Positions 34,308 to 44,984 of a stretch of DNA of 64,000 nt are shown piece after piece. The translations under genes were made by a program, and so were the position numbers. The stretch lies in NCBI GenBank assembly GCA_019096155.1, contig JAHCVI010000003.1, forward strand, positions 1,612,001 to 1,676,000, written 5' to 3'. Each line of letters begins with the position of its first letter. Positions within the stretch are counted from its first letter, which is position 1. This DNA comes from Staphylotrichum longicolle. Taxonomy: Eukaryota; Ascomycota; Sordariomycetes; Sordariales; Chaetomiaceae. The notes under the pieces are model-generated. The model was not told the origin of the DNA and did not search any database. It saw only the letters and a program-made list of their open reading frames with translations.

Positions 34308-34769
34308 TTTTTGCCTCGTATGATCTTGGTTTCATTTTCTTTCGCCGCTTCGGAAGTATGTCAGAGAAACTTGAGAGAGGCATAATCATCATGGATACCC
34401 GTCGTATACGCTTTGGTCCGGCAGCGTGTGGTTTTTTTGCGGGCAGGCGAAAAGCGCACAAGTCAAGTCACATCAAATTCACACATCAGCCCATGATATT
34501 CCATCACAAACGCACCGTTTTGTCAAGAGACAGATCTATACGCATGGAAAAGCACATGGTATCGAGCAAGCCACGAGCGCCATGGCCACGCTTTCCCACT
34601 TCTTCAGAAACCCATCCATCCGTTCATAAGCAACCCCCGCTTCCTTCGCCTGCCGATAGCACCGTGATTCCGCACTGCAAATGAAAACGACGGAAAGAGA
34701 AAAAAAAACAATGGGAGAAAGTTTGTCATTATTTTGTTGTTTTTTTATAAGTCCTTAGCCGCTAAATGC
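34308..34769. other. Intergenic region between convergent EXO5 and ProRS
   Basis: The 3' flanks of both genes, with an A-run at 34704-34709 and T-rich DNA at 34727-34748. No gene seen. Confidence 0.5.
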
Positions 34770-36548
34770 TCAGTAGCTGCGCCCAAACATGCACCACTGC
34801 TCGGCGAGCCGGCTGCACTCGGGGTTCAGGCACTTGGTCTCGCCCTTGACCAGGCCCTCGGGCTGGTCAAAGGGGATGCACAGCGACTTCATGCCCATGG
34901 AGGGGGCCTTTTGGCCCTCGGGGCCGTCGGCGGCGTCGTCGGAGCGGCCGGTCGTCAGCTCCTTGATCTTGTCCTCGCAGGCGGGGACCAGGCAGTGCGG
35001 GATGATGACGACGTTCTTGGCGTCGAGGGCGGGGACGACCTCGTCCCACGCCGTGATCTTGAGGCGGTGCGCGCTGTAGGCGGCCTCGGCCTTGTTGTAC
35101 ATGTCCTGCTGGATGGTCTCGAGCAGCTCGGGCACCTTGGTGGTGAGCTCGGCGATGGCGATGGTGCCCTTCTCGCCCGTGTCGCGCCGCGCGTAGCTGA
35201 CGACCTCCTTGGCCGCGTCCTTGGGGCCGAACTCGAGGCGGAGCGGGACGCCCTTGAGCTCCCAGTCGTTGAACTTCCACGCCGGGGTGTAGCCGTCGCG
35301 CAGGTCGACGTCGGTGCGGACGCCGGCCTTCTTGAGGGTGTGGAAGATGTCGTCGAGGTGCTTGAGGTGCTTCTCCTTGTCCTCGGCGGTCATCTTGGCG
35401 GTGAGGCCGACGGGGATGAGGATGGACTGGATCTTGGCGATGCGAGGGGGGAGCACGAGGCCCTTGTCGTCACCGTGGATCATGACCATGACGCCGATGA
35501 CACGGGTCGAGAGACCCCACGAGTTCTGCCAGACGTGGATGTGCTTGCCCTTCTCATTGGGGTCCTCGACCGTGATGTCGAACATCTTGGAGAAGTTCTG
35601 GCCGAGGCAGTGCGATGTCGCGCCCTGGATGCCGCGCCCGTTGGACGGGATGTAGCCCTCCACCGTCGTTGTGTAGTAACCGCCAGCGAACTTCTCAGCC
35701 TCCGTCTTCCGACCGCGCACGACTGGGACGGCGAGCAGTTGTTCGTAGACGCCTGCGTAAAGCTCGAGGATCTCCAGCACCTCGACGCCGGCGGCGTCCT
35801 CGGTGAGATGGGCGGTGTGGCCTTCCTGCCAGAGGAACTCTCTGGCGCGAAGGAAGGGGGTCGTCTGCTTGGCCTCCCACCGGACGACCGAGTTCCACTG
35901 GTTCAGACGGAAGGGGAGGTCACGATGGCTGCGAATCCACTTGGAGTAGTCTGTTCGGTCAGCTGGGCTTGGGGTTTCTCAGAGTGAAGGGCACGCACAA
36001 GGATACATGACGGCTTCAGAAGTCGGGCGAACCGCGACGGGGACCTCGAGGTCCTTGTCACCACTAACAACGGTCAGATATCGAGGATCGCGACAACCAC
36101 CATGTCGGCCGACTTACGCCTTTGTCACCCAGGCGAGCTCCGGAGCGAAACCCTCGACGTGGTCCTTCTCCTTCTCCAGCGACTTTTGCGACAAGAACAT
36201 GGGGAAGCTGGTCTCCTCGACGCCCATCGCCTCGATCCGCTCCTGGAACCACTTGCGGATGGTGTTCCAAATGTACATGGTGGCGGGGCGCATGATGAAG
36301 AAGCCCGAGATTTCGGTGTAGTACTCGATCATCTCGGCCTTGAGCACGACCTCCTGGTACCACTGCGAGAAGTTGTCCGTCTTAGTCACGGTGATGCCGA
36401 TGATGTCGTCGGTCTTCTTGCCGCCAACCACGGGGAGCGCGGCCTGCTTGGTGTGCTTTGCGGCCTTCTCAGCCTTTGCGGCGGCCATCTTGGCCTGCTT
36501 CTCGGCCTTCTTCTGGGCGCTCTTGGACTGGTCCTTTGCGTCCTCCAT
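34770..36548 (-). CDS. Prolyl-tRNA synthetase (class II, eukaryotic/archaeal type)
   Basis: Three exons, 36548-36118, 36063-35999 and 35950-34770, with introns of 54 and 48 nt, give 558 aa in frame. The enzyme charges tRNA-Pro in the cytosol and is equivalent to yeast YHR020W. An Ala/Lys-rich N-terminal extension (residues 1-40) precedes FSQWYQEVVLKAEMIEYY, which starts the catalytic core. Class II motifs 1 and 2 are seen: FPMFLSQKSLEKEK, VAVRPTSEAVMYP split by intron 2, and LNQWNSVVRWEAKQTTPFLR with AREFLWQEGHTAH. Motif 3-like and HGDDKGLVLPPRIA follow, then the anticodon-binding domain and the C-terminal zinc-type domain with CLNPECSRLAEQWCMFGRSY ending in Tyr. It is divergent from CCT1, sharing 495 bases. 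Confidence 0.96.
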
Positions 36549-37043
36549 GGCTGCTGTAGTCCGGAAATATGCTGGAGGAGGGAGGGATGGGGTCGGGTCG
36601 ACGGGATTGGCGGCTTTGTATTGGAATTGGTGGTTACTGCCCAACTGACACGTCCGGGAGTGAGTCAAAATTCCCCCAAGGGAGAGAGGAGTCAGGTCCG
36701 AGTCGCGGGCTGCTTTTTTGGTGCCCCGCACCTGAGACCGCCGCTCAGCCTTCAAAACGAGGGGCAGTGTGGGCTGGGCTTGGCTGGGCCATGGCCGATT
36801 GCCAGGGGATGCTGTGGGCACCTCGCCAATCACAGACCGCCGACTTCTGGCAACAGCCGGCAGGGATTATCTCCCCTCCGGGAAAAAGTTCCTGAAGCTG
36901 CCTTGCAGTGAGTGGGACGAAGCTTCGAAATTGCTGGAGCCTGTCAACACAGAGACCCGACTTTTGGATCTATCCCCCCTCCCTTGCTGCTGCACACCCC
37001 CCATCGTCCTTGAGCCGTCTCTCAACGCCGACTACCTCCAACG
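36549..37043. promoter_or_regulatory. Bidirectional promoter region between ProRS and CCT1
   Basis: Only 495 bases separate the two start codons, so promoters must overlap or abut. No clear TATA box is present, which is usual for constitutive housekeeping genes. The CCT1 side is C/T-rich (36970-37040). Confidence 0.6.
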
Positions 37044-38885
37044 ATGGCTTCCATGTTTGCGCAGCCGGGCAACGGCACGCTGTTTCTCGGCGGACAGAAG
37101 GTGTCTGGCGCAGACATTCGCGACCAAAATGGTCGGTTGCCCCAGTCCCGCACTCGCACTGCTGCAACATGCAGCAGCTCCAAGCTTGACGCACCTTGCT
37201 GACCCATCCCCCCAGTTCTGGCTACCCAGGCGATCGCAAATGTCGTCAAGAGCTCGTTTGGCCCCAGCGGCCTGGACAAGATGATGGTGGATGATATCGG
37301 CGTGCGTTTGGTCCCGTCTCCCCCGCCCCACCGAGCAGCGGCCTAACACAGAAGACAGGATGTCACTGTCACCAACGACGGCGCCACCATCCTCACTCTC
37401 CTCGACGTCGAGCACCCCGCCGGCAAGATCCTGGTCGACCTTGCACAGCAGCAAGACAAGGAAGTTGGTGATGGCACAACATCAGTCGTCCTGATTGCGG
37501 CAGAGCTGCTCAAGAGAGGCAACGAGCTCATGAAGAACCGGATACACCCAACGACCATCATTACGGGCTACCGCCTGGCCCTCCGCGAGGCGGTCAAGTA
37601 CATGAACGAGCACGTCAGCATCAAGGTCGAGAACCTGGGGCGGGAGTCGCTCTTGAACATCGCCAAGACGTCCATGTCCAGCAAGATCATCGGCGCGGAC
37701 TCGGATTTCTTTGCCAACATGGTGGTCGATGCCATGCAGGCCGTCAAGACAACAAACAACAAGAACGAAGTCAAGTACCCCGTGAAGGCGGTCAACATCC
37801 TCAAGGCCCACGGCAAGGGCTCCCTCGAGTCGATCCTCGTCAAGGGTTACGCGCTGAACTGCACCGTCGCTTCGCAGGCGATGACGACGCGGGTACAGGA
37901 TGCCAAGATTGCCTGCTTGGACATGAACCTTCAGAAGGAGCGGATGAAGCTGGGCGTTCAGATTACGGTGGACGACCCGGATCAGCTTGAGCAGATCCGC
38001 GCGCGGGAAGCGGGCATGATCATTGAGCGGGTGGAGATGATCCTCAAGGCCGGTGCCAACGTCGTGCTCACGACCAAGGGCATTGACGACCTCTGCCTGA
38101 AGCTGTTTGTCGAGAGGGGTGCCATGGCGGTGCGCCGGTGCAAGAAGGAGGACCTCCGTCGGATCGCCCGGGCGACCGGCGCCACCCTGCTGAGCACGCT
38201 TTCCGACTTGAACGGCGACGAGAAGTTCGAGGCGTCATACCTCGGCTCTGCCGAGGAGGTGGTGCAGGAGCGCATCTCGGACGACGAGTGCATCATGGTG
38301 AAGGGTACCAAGGCCCACTCATCGGCCTCCATCATCCTCCGCGGCCCCAACGACTTCCAGCTCGACGAGATGGAGCGGTCGGTGCACGACAGCCTGTGCG
38401 CCGTCAAGAGGACGCTCGAGAGTGGCGCCATCGTGCCCGGCGGTGGTGCGGTCGAGACGGCGCTGCACATCTACCTGGAGGAGTTTGCCGGCACCGTCGG
38501 ATCGCGGGAGCAGCTCGCCATTGGCGAGTTTGCGCAGTCATTACTCGTCATCCCCAAGACGCTCGCGGTCAACGCGGCCAAGGACGCTTCAGAGCTCGTC
38601 GCCCAGCTGCGGTCAAGGCATGCGCTCTCGCAGCGGATCCAGGAGGGCGAGGCGAACGAGGACGAAAAGACTGTGGCGCGCAAGAAGGCGTACAAGAACT
38701 ACGGTCTGGACCTGATGAAGGGCAAAGTGGTGGACGAGATCAAGGCGGGCGTGGTGGAGCCCAGCATCAGCAAGGTGCGGCAGCTGAAGAGCGCGGTGGA
38801 GGCGTGCATCAGCATCATGCGCATTGATACCCTGATCCAGCTGGATCCGGAGCCGCAGGCGGAGGACGACGGGCACGGGCATTAG
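37044..38885 (+). CDS. CCT1: CCT/TRiC chaperonin alpha subunit (TCP-1 alpha)
   Basis: Three exons, 37044-37131, 37216-37301 and 37359-38885, with introns of 84 and 57 nt, give 566 aa. This subunit is one of eight in the cytosolic ring chaperonin that folds actin, tubulin and WD-repeat proteins with ATP. Family signatures are all present: SSFGPSGLDKMMVDD and VTNDGATILTLLDVEHPA near residue 60, the ATP site with Asp in EVGDGTTSVV, GKGSLESILVKGYALNC, RGPNDFQLDEMERSVHD and IVPGGGAVE with KTLAVNAAKDA. Introns 1 and 2 are early in the gene, a common fungal pattern. Length and motifs match the alpha, not another, subunit (N-terminal FAQPGNGTLFLGGQKVSG). Confidence 0.96.
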
Positions 38886-39970
38886 GCGGACATGTCATGT
38901 TAATGAAAGGAATTTGAAGGCCCGGATGGGCTGTCTCCATCCGAGCAACCTGTCACAACAGCTCCCCGCACTGCAAACCTGACCCTCACCCCCAGCTGAA
39001 CACGGCCTGCGCCCTTGCATCGGAAGGTCAATCGCGGAACTGGCTGATGGACCGTTCCGCATCCCGGATACATCCTGTGACCCCTTCTCCGGCCCGAGCA
39101 CCACACGGAGCCGCATATCGTCGGCTTAGCCCCGTTTGCCGCTGTTCTCCGTTCCCCGCTGCCCCAATTTCCTGAACATCACCCCGGCGCCGAAGCGCAG
39201 CGAAAAGCAGGCGACAAGCTCCCCCGTCTTGCCCGTCCCGCCGGGAGCCGATCCAGATGTAGCCCTGGTGACGTAAAAGCGCGGTGTACGAGCGGCCGCC
39301 ATCCTTGTAGCACCCCGGACCTGCTACCGGGCAGTGGGCATCTGACCTGCCTGTCCGGGAAGGTTGGCCAATGGGGCGCTGCGGGAGCTTGGGTCCCTCT
39401 CCCAGATCCCCAGGCAAGCCAGGGCGTCTCCGCATTCTTTGCCATTGTCTTTCTGAGGGGCTGTTTGTTGTGGTTTGGTCGCGTGGTTTGCTGGGCTGTG
39501 AACTTGCCCTGGTGAGATGTGAGAGGGCGATTGCTATGACTAAATACGTGTGTTGGAGTGGGAACTAGTGCGAGGAGTGGTGCAGCGTGAAAAAGGCACA
39601 GCAGTCCAGGCCCCCTCGTTGCCGGGCTTGAGAAGGCATCGACGGAATCCACCGAGATCCTGTTGGTTTATGAATTCGAGGTTTCCACTTCTGCCCTACG
39701 ACACCCTTAAGACGGGCGGTCCGAGCCGGGCTTTTTTTTCCCTGCTTTGTTTCCACTCACTCCCGCCTCGCTCGTGTTTTTCTCTTTGAGAGCTAGAGTC
39801 TGATTCTTCAACCTCATCCCACTTACACCCACATCACATCACACCCACCCACCCCCAACTTTGAACAGCACCCACCAGCACCACCAACCACCATCAATAC
39901 CAATCTCCACTCAACCGACCACCACACCACCACCACCACAACAACAACAGCAGAATCAACCTCCCCAAAA
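38886..39970. other. Gene-free stretch upstream of the LYC1-like gene
   Basis: The 1.1 kb has no supported gene. Its last part (about 39840-39965) is a CCA/ACC-rich low-complexity leader just before ATG 39971. Confidence 0.45.
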
Positions 39971-41192
39971 ATGGGCTCCAACAACCCCACCCCCGCCCCC
40001 GCTCCGCTCCCGCAACGGGCCCCTCCCCCTTCCCGTCCTTCCCCCTCGACACCCTCCCCGCGGCCGACTCCCCGGCCCTGGTCCTCACCACCCCGACGCC
40101 GCGCGAGCGCCTCCGCACCTGGAAGCTCACCCACCCGATGTGGGGCCCCGCCCTGTCCGAGGCCGACTACCTCGCGCGCGAGGCCTACCTGACCACCGTG
40201 CCCCTCGCCCGCGACGGCGGCATCACGCACTGGATCCTGACGGTCAGGGACCTGCCCGAGGACGGGCGGCCCATCCTGAGCTCGTGCGAGAGTCTGCGGA
40301 AGAGGGCCGTGTACTACCGGGATGGGGAAGGGGAGGGGCAGGGGCAGGGAGGGGACGGCGTGGCGCATGGGATCGCGAGTGTTTTCACCGAGGAGAGGTA
40401 CAGGGGGAAGGGGTATGCGAGCCGGATGATGAGGGAGGTCGGGGGAAGGTTGAGGGGTGGCAGGCTGGGGAGGGGGAGGGGAAGGAGTCGTTGTTTTCGG
40501 TGCTGTATAGCGATATCGGCAAGACGTTTTATGCGCGGCATGGGTGGGCCGCGTTTGAGAGTTGCCATGTGGCGTTTCGGCCGGACGCCGGCGCCGCTGG
40601 GGAAAAGGGGGCAGTCGCCAGGGCGATTGGGTACCATGAGCTGGCGGAGCTGTGCGCGGTGGATGAGAGGATGCTGCGGGCGGAGCTGAAGCGGAGGGGA
40701 GGCGGCAAGACGCACGTGGCGCTGCTGCCGGAGCTGGATGCGCTGCTGTGGCATCTCATGCGCGAGGATTACATGACCAAGTGCATCTTTGGGAAGACGC
40801 CGACGGTGAGGGGTGCGGTGGCGGGCGAGCCCGGGAAGCGCGTCTGGGCGGTGTGGATGAGGGGGTACTATGGCGGGCTGAAGAAGGAGGAGGGGAACAC
40901 GCTGCACGTGCTGCGGGTTGTGGTCGAGGACCCTGAACAGCCGGACGAGGAGCTGGTCGACGGGTTCCGGTCGATCGTGCAGATTGCGCAGGCTGAGGCG
41001 GCCGAGTGGAAGACGCAGGATGTGCAGATGTGGAACCCGACGCCCAAGCTCAGGGGGCTGATCGACAAGTGCGGCGTCGAGTACGAGTTTGTCGACCGCG
41101 ATAAGGAGAGCATCGCCAGCCTCATGTGGTACGGAGACGAGCCAACTGCCGAGCTGGACTGGGTCGCGAACGAGAAGTATGCTTGGTGCTGA
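39971..41192 (+). CDS. LYC1-like GNAT acetyltransferase, apparently frameshifted twice
   Basis: The protein is read in three segments. ATG 39971 (context CAAAAATGGG) opens one frame. The conserved N-terminal body lies in a second frame: TWKLTHPMWGPALSEADYL, ILSSCESLRKRAVYYRD and the acetyl-CoA site FTEERYRGKGYASRMMRE. From about 40455 the third frame carries ESLFSVLYSDIGKTFYARHG to the end at 41192. The first shift is in C-runs at about 39985-40030 and the second in GGGG at 40454-40457. Each is consistent with one missing base, and no usable intron fits either. The family includes Yarrowia LYC1, a lysine N6-acetyltransferase; substrate here is inferred. Damage or base-calling error cannot be told apart from the sequence alone. 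Confidence 0.75.
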
Positions 41193-42015
41193 GTGAAGGA
41201 TGGTTAGGCAAAACTGGTCATTTTCAGATTGGTACTGGTTCATGGTTTCGGTGTTCCAACTGCACGGAGAGTGCGGATTACACTTACAGTCTCAAGACTC
41301 GGGAAACGTTTGTTGGCTTGGGAGTCGGTTGTAAGAGCATACCTACTCACTTGTAGCGGCCGACCTGGATTGGGAGAGGTCTATGGACGGCGTGAGTGTT
41401 TGAGTGGTTGCTTGTCGTGTACTTTGTCGCATCGGACTCTATTCTAGGGAATAGCTGCGCTCGGACATTTCACTGACGCAACAGCGCGTGGGAGCAAAGT
41501 GAGAGTCTCCTGTCCCTGTCCCGAAAGCAAGGTTTTCGTTTAGCAAGTGTGAGTGGGAGAGACGATGGTCTCAAGAGGGTGAGGACAGTAAAGGGAAGAC
41601 GGCTGTTGGTCGAAAGGCTCCCTGCGAGTTGTCACCCGCAACGCAATATACAAGTTGTCTGACGGAAACGGTAAAATAAACACACGGCTGTCAGTTGCCT
41701 CAACTAAATCTCGGGAAGAAACGAAAGGCGGCATGTGCTGCTCGTTGTTGATATTCGCTGTCTTGTAATATCATGTCCGCTACATCGTGAAGCGCTAACG
41801 GCCGAGAGACGGACAGGGGCCACCCGTTGCGTCTTGACACGACCTCTTCTTACTTTTGCCAGACTCTCTCTTCTCGCAAATAATCCTTGACCCTTGACAT
41901 ACTCACCTGGTGAAGCTTGGTTGGGACTTGATGTTCAAACCCTAGCTGTCCCCGATCCCTGATGCAATTCGACCAGCCAGGTACATCTGTTTGCGTCCGT
42001 AAGTTGTCTGTTAGT
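41193..42015. other. Intergenic region between LYC1-like gene and MYND pseudogene
   Basis: The 3' flanks of two convergent genes, with no recognised feature. Confidence 0.45.
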
Positions 42016-43960
42016 TCAAAAGACCGGCGCGGGAGGGATCTCAAAGTAGGCGCCGCGGGGATCGAGACAAATACTGAGCGGGCCCCCCAGTGTCTCGATA
42101 ACGATGTCGTGCTCCGCCGGTCCCGTGGCCATGACGGATTCCGCAGGAAGCAGAGTCACGTTTGGATAAGCCAGGTAGTATCTTTCTGTCTGTGGTCCAA
42201 GGCCTCTGGCACGGCCCTCGACAACCATGGCGGCGATCCGGAGCGAGTTCTCCAGGCTCATCTGGAGCGCGAGATTGACGCCTGGCTGGCGTCCCCTGCG
42301 AAGGACATGCTCACAGGCAAAGAGCTTGCGCCAAAAGATCTCCGAGTCCATCATTGCCGAAATTTTGACGCCTTGTTGCCCAAAGAAGGAACTATCCTGA
42401 GTCGAATTGAAGGCCGGGAGGTTGGAGGGAGAGTGGCGGCACTGATCCATGCAGTAACGCATGAATCCGTCGCTGTGGGGAAGGAGACTATTCTCAAGGC
42501 AAAGTAAAGTCGAGGTAATAGTTGAACAGGGCAATGTGTTCGGGCTGAATCTGGACCTGGTCGGTCTGTTTGACGAGAATCGTGCCGTGCACAGGGATCC
42601 TGTTCAGTCTCGGAACTGTCACGCGGTTCTCATTTTGGAGTTGAAGCCAATCATTAGGATGCCCGCGGTCCTCGAAGACCTACTTCAGCCAGCTGGCGTC
42701 TTTGTTCTCGGTGTAATCCATGCCTTTCCAGGAGCGGCTGTTTGCTGAACGGAGGAACCAGTTGAGGCCAAGTCGATGAGCAGGCATGCAGCAGAGCCAC
42801 TGGCGGCGGTCACGGGCAGGAACTTGGATGGGGGCCATACGGTGGGCCTCACCAACAGCAAAGGCCGAGGATATAAACCGATTCTCCACGTCTGTCATCT
42901 GGAGCGCAGGGTCGATGTCTCGCCACTCCTGGAGAAGTGGACAGCCAATGTTGTCCGGGCGACCCCGGAAGAACTTGACGGTGGCCGCAATGTCCCGCCA
43001 GGTAGGATCGTCAACCAAGCAAAAACGAGCGTCGGGATTTTGGCAGACCGCGATGACCACGACAGGGCCACGCCATGTCTTGACCTGCAGCGGCTTGGCG
43101 AGGGCGGCGATGGAGCGATTGACCTGATAGTTTGGTACCAGCTCGCCGGCTTGTGCGTACGAGATCAGCAAGAGGTCGTGATCCGAGGCTAGGCCAGCCG
43201 TCCTCCGAGCAAGGAACTCGACCCTGGGCTCGGTGCCGTTGAAGAGCCCAAATGTATGGAAGCCTTGGTCCTCGATGACAAGAGTGGCTGTCTCGGGGTT
43301 GTAGTGCACCCAGATGAGCTCGCCCACATCGTGTGTCATGGGAAACAGGATGGCGTGGCGGGCATCGCCCGGCTGCTGGCGGTCCCGGGGCTTGTTTCTG
43401 TAGGTCCCCTTCCGACAGAACTGCTGATGGACGTTCTAAGAGCTTTGAAGCAGAACTACGCGTGGGAAGTCGTTGTCAAGCCGGAATGACTGACCGCCCG
43501 CCAGGGTGCATTGGATGGAACACCACTGGGCGCTGGCGCAATGAGGACAGCGCAACGAACGCGGGATCGGCTCATTCTTCAAGTCGTCGTGGTTTTCCAG
43601 GTCCTCTGTGAGTTTGACGTCCGCATCGATGATTGACCCGACGGTCAGAAGCTGTGGCACCGCTCTGCATTTGAGGCCCGCAACCGATTTGTTGCAGGCA
43701 ACACACAGGGTAGGCAGAAGTCGAAAGTACAATGCAGTATTGTCGATGTGCTTCAGGCTCACTTTCCTGAGGCTAGGGAGTGCGAGCGGCGACGGAGTTG
43801 AGTAAGACGATGCTCTCGACCTCTGGGTCGAGGCCACGAGTGTGGCCGATGTCGATCCCCAAGCAGGGCTGCCAGTGCTGTCGGGAGTCGAAAGGGCGTG
43901 GTCGCTGCCGCTGGCACTGCCGCCGTCGGCCACAAAATCCACGGAATCTCTGAGATCCAT
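42016..43960 (-). pseudogene. Decayed MYND-finger protein gene
   Basis: ATG 43960 opens a frame encoding about 155 residues with zinc-finger ligands: CVACNKSVAGLKC, then RCPHCASAQWCSIQC. The frame meets TAG at 43436-43438. In the same frame it continues with HQQFC (the expected last His and Cys), ARHAILFPMTHDVGELIWV, VNRSIAALAKPLQVKTWRGP and VEFL-type segments known from fungal MYND proteins of about 500 aa. A second TAG lies at 42680-42682, after which the frame reads on (TILVKQTDQVQI, HIALFNYY) to TGA at 42494. The remainder, to 42016, is in another frame. The best canonical intron over the first TAG (43494-43436, 59 nt) puts the finger out of frame. Two stops plus a frame change argue for a pseudogene. 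Confidence 0.72.
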
Positions 43961-44984
43961 CTTCGAGGTGTCAAGTTCCGGACCGGACGAGGAAGTTCGG
44001 GTGGCTAGGGATGTTGCAGAAGATAGTAAGATACTCGGGGTGTTGTCGCACAAAGGTATTCCAGGATGTCGGCGGCATCACATTGATGATTTGCGACCGG
44101 ACGTTGAGCTTTCGGAATCGGAATGCTGCACATTGGAAGTTACACGGTACCTGCCTTGAATGGGTGCCACAAGGGGGCGAAGAAGGAGCTGTCGGTGATC
44201 CAAACAGAAGCCACGATCTCGATCCCGACAAACCTTGTTGCAATCATGTAACCTCCCCAATGCCACAAAACTCTTTGATCTGGGGTCACAATCGAAGTTC
44301 AGGACTTCGAATCCTCTGATGGTGTCTTTACTGTTGCTTCCCTTCGAGGTATGTCGGACTGCGAGAGCCAATCCATGTTCCGGACGTGCATCCGATCTGG
44401 CGTCAAGAGCATCGTGTGATTGGGTGCGCCTGACTGCATGGTGTTGAAAACGTATGATCTGGATGCAGATGCCCGGAACCGGGATGCGATGCGCTGCCTT
44501 GAATTCTTGTAGGCCCTCAAGGCCTGCTTGCCCTGTCACACTTCTTGCATCATCCCGTCGGGAGCCCCCGCCATCGCTACCCCGCAATCGCATGCAGGGC
44601 AGTGCCGCGGCACTGGGAGACCCTGTGGAACCCGGTAAAACCCGTCCTTTATTGCCCCCACCCCCGGGCCAGAGCCTGTTTTCCCGAACGCCGCAACGCC
44701 GAGATTGATGACAGGACATTCTCCCAACAACGCCGTTCTGTCCTGACTTTTGTGAGACATTTTTAGTTTGGACTACCATAACAGGGGTTCAGACAGTATT
44801 ACTACGTATTATACTACGCTCGCTTAACGTCGTACGGGACTCGAGCTTCAACCCTCAAAGTCCTCCTCCCTCGTGACCCTCCTTGCAGGTCTTGTCCTCG
44901 ACGACCTGACCCCCCCTACGATGTATCCTGCGCAATAGCGCCAAAGACACGCCTCCTGCCCGACGCCCCCTACCGAGAACGGCC
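43961..44984. other. Region between the MYND pseudogene and AFG1
   Basis: The 1.0 kb upstream of both genes, which point apart. Open frames (for example minus 44078-44779) have no protein-like character. Confidence 0.45.

Noticed and set aside
39028..39652. Two overlapping minus-strand frames downstream of CCT1
   Set aside because: Neither has a recognisable domain, and they encode different low-information proteins over the same bases; no splice model unites them.
44078..44779. Minus-strand frame of 233 codons
   Set aside because: Composition random, no motif, and it sits in the shared upstream region of AFG1 and the MYND pseudogene.
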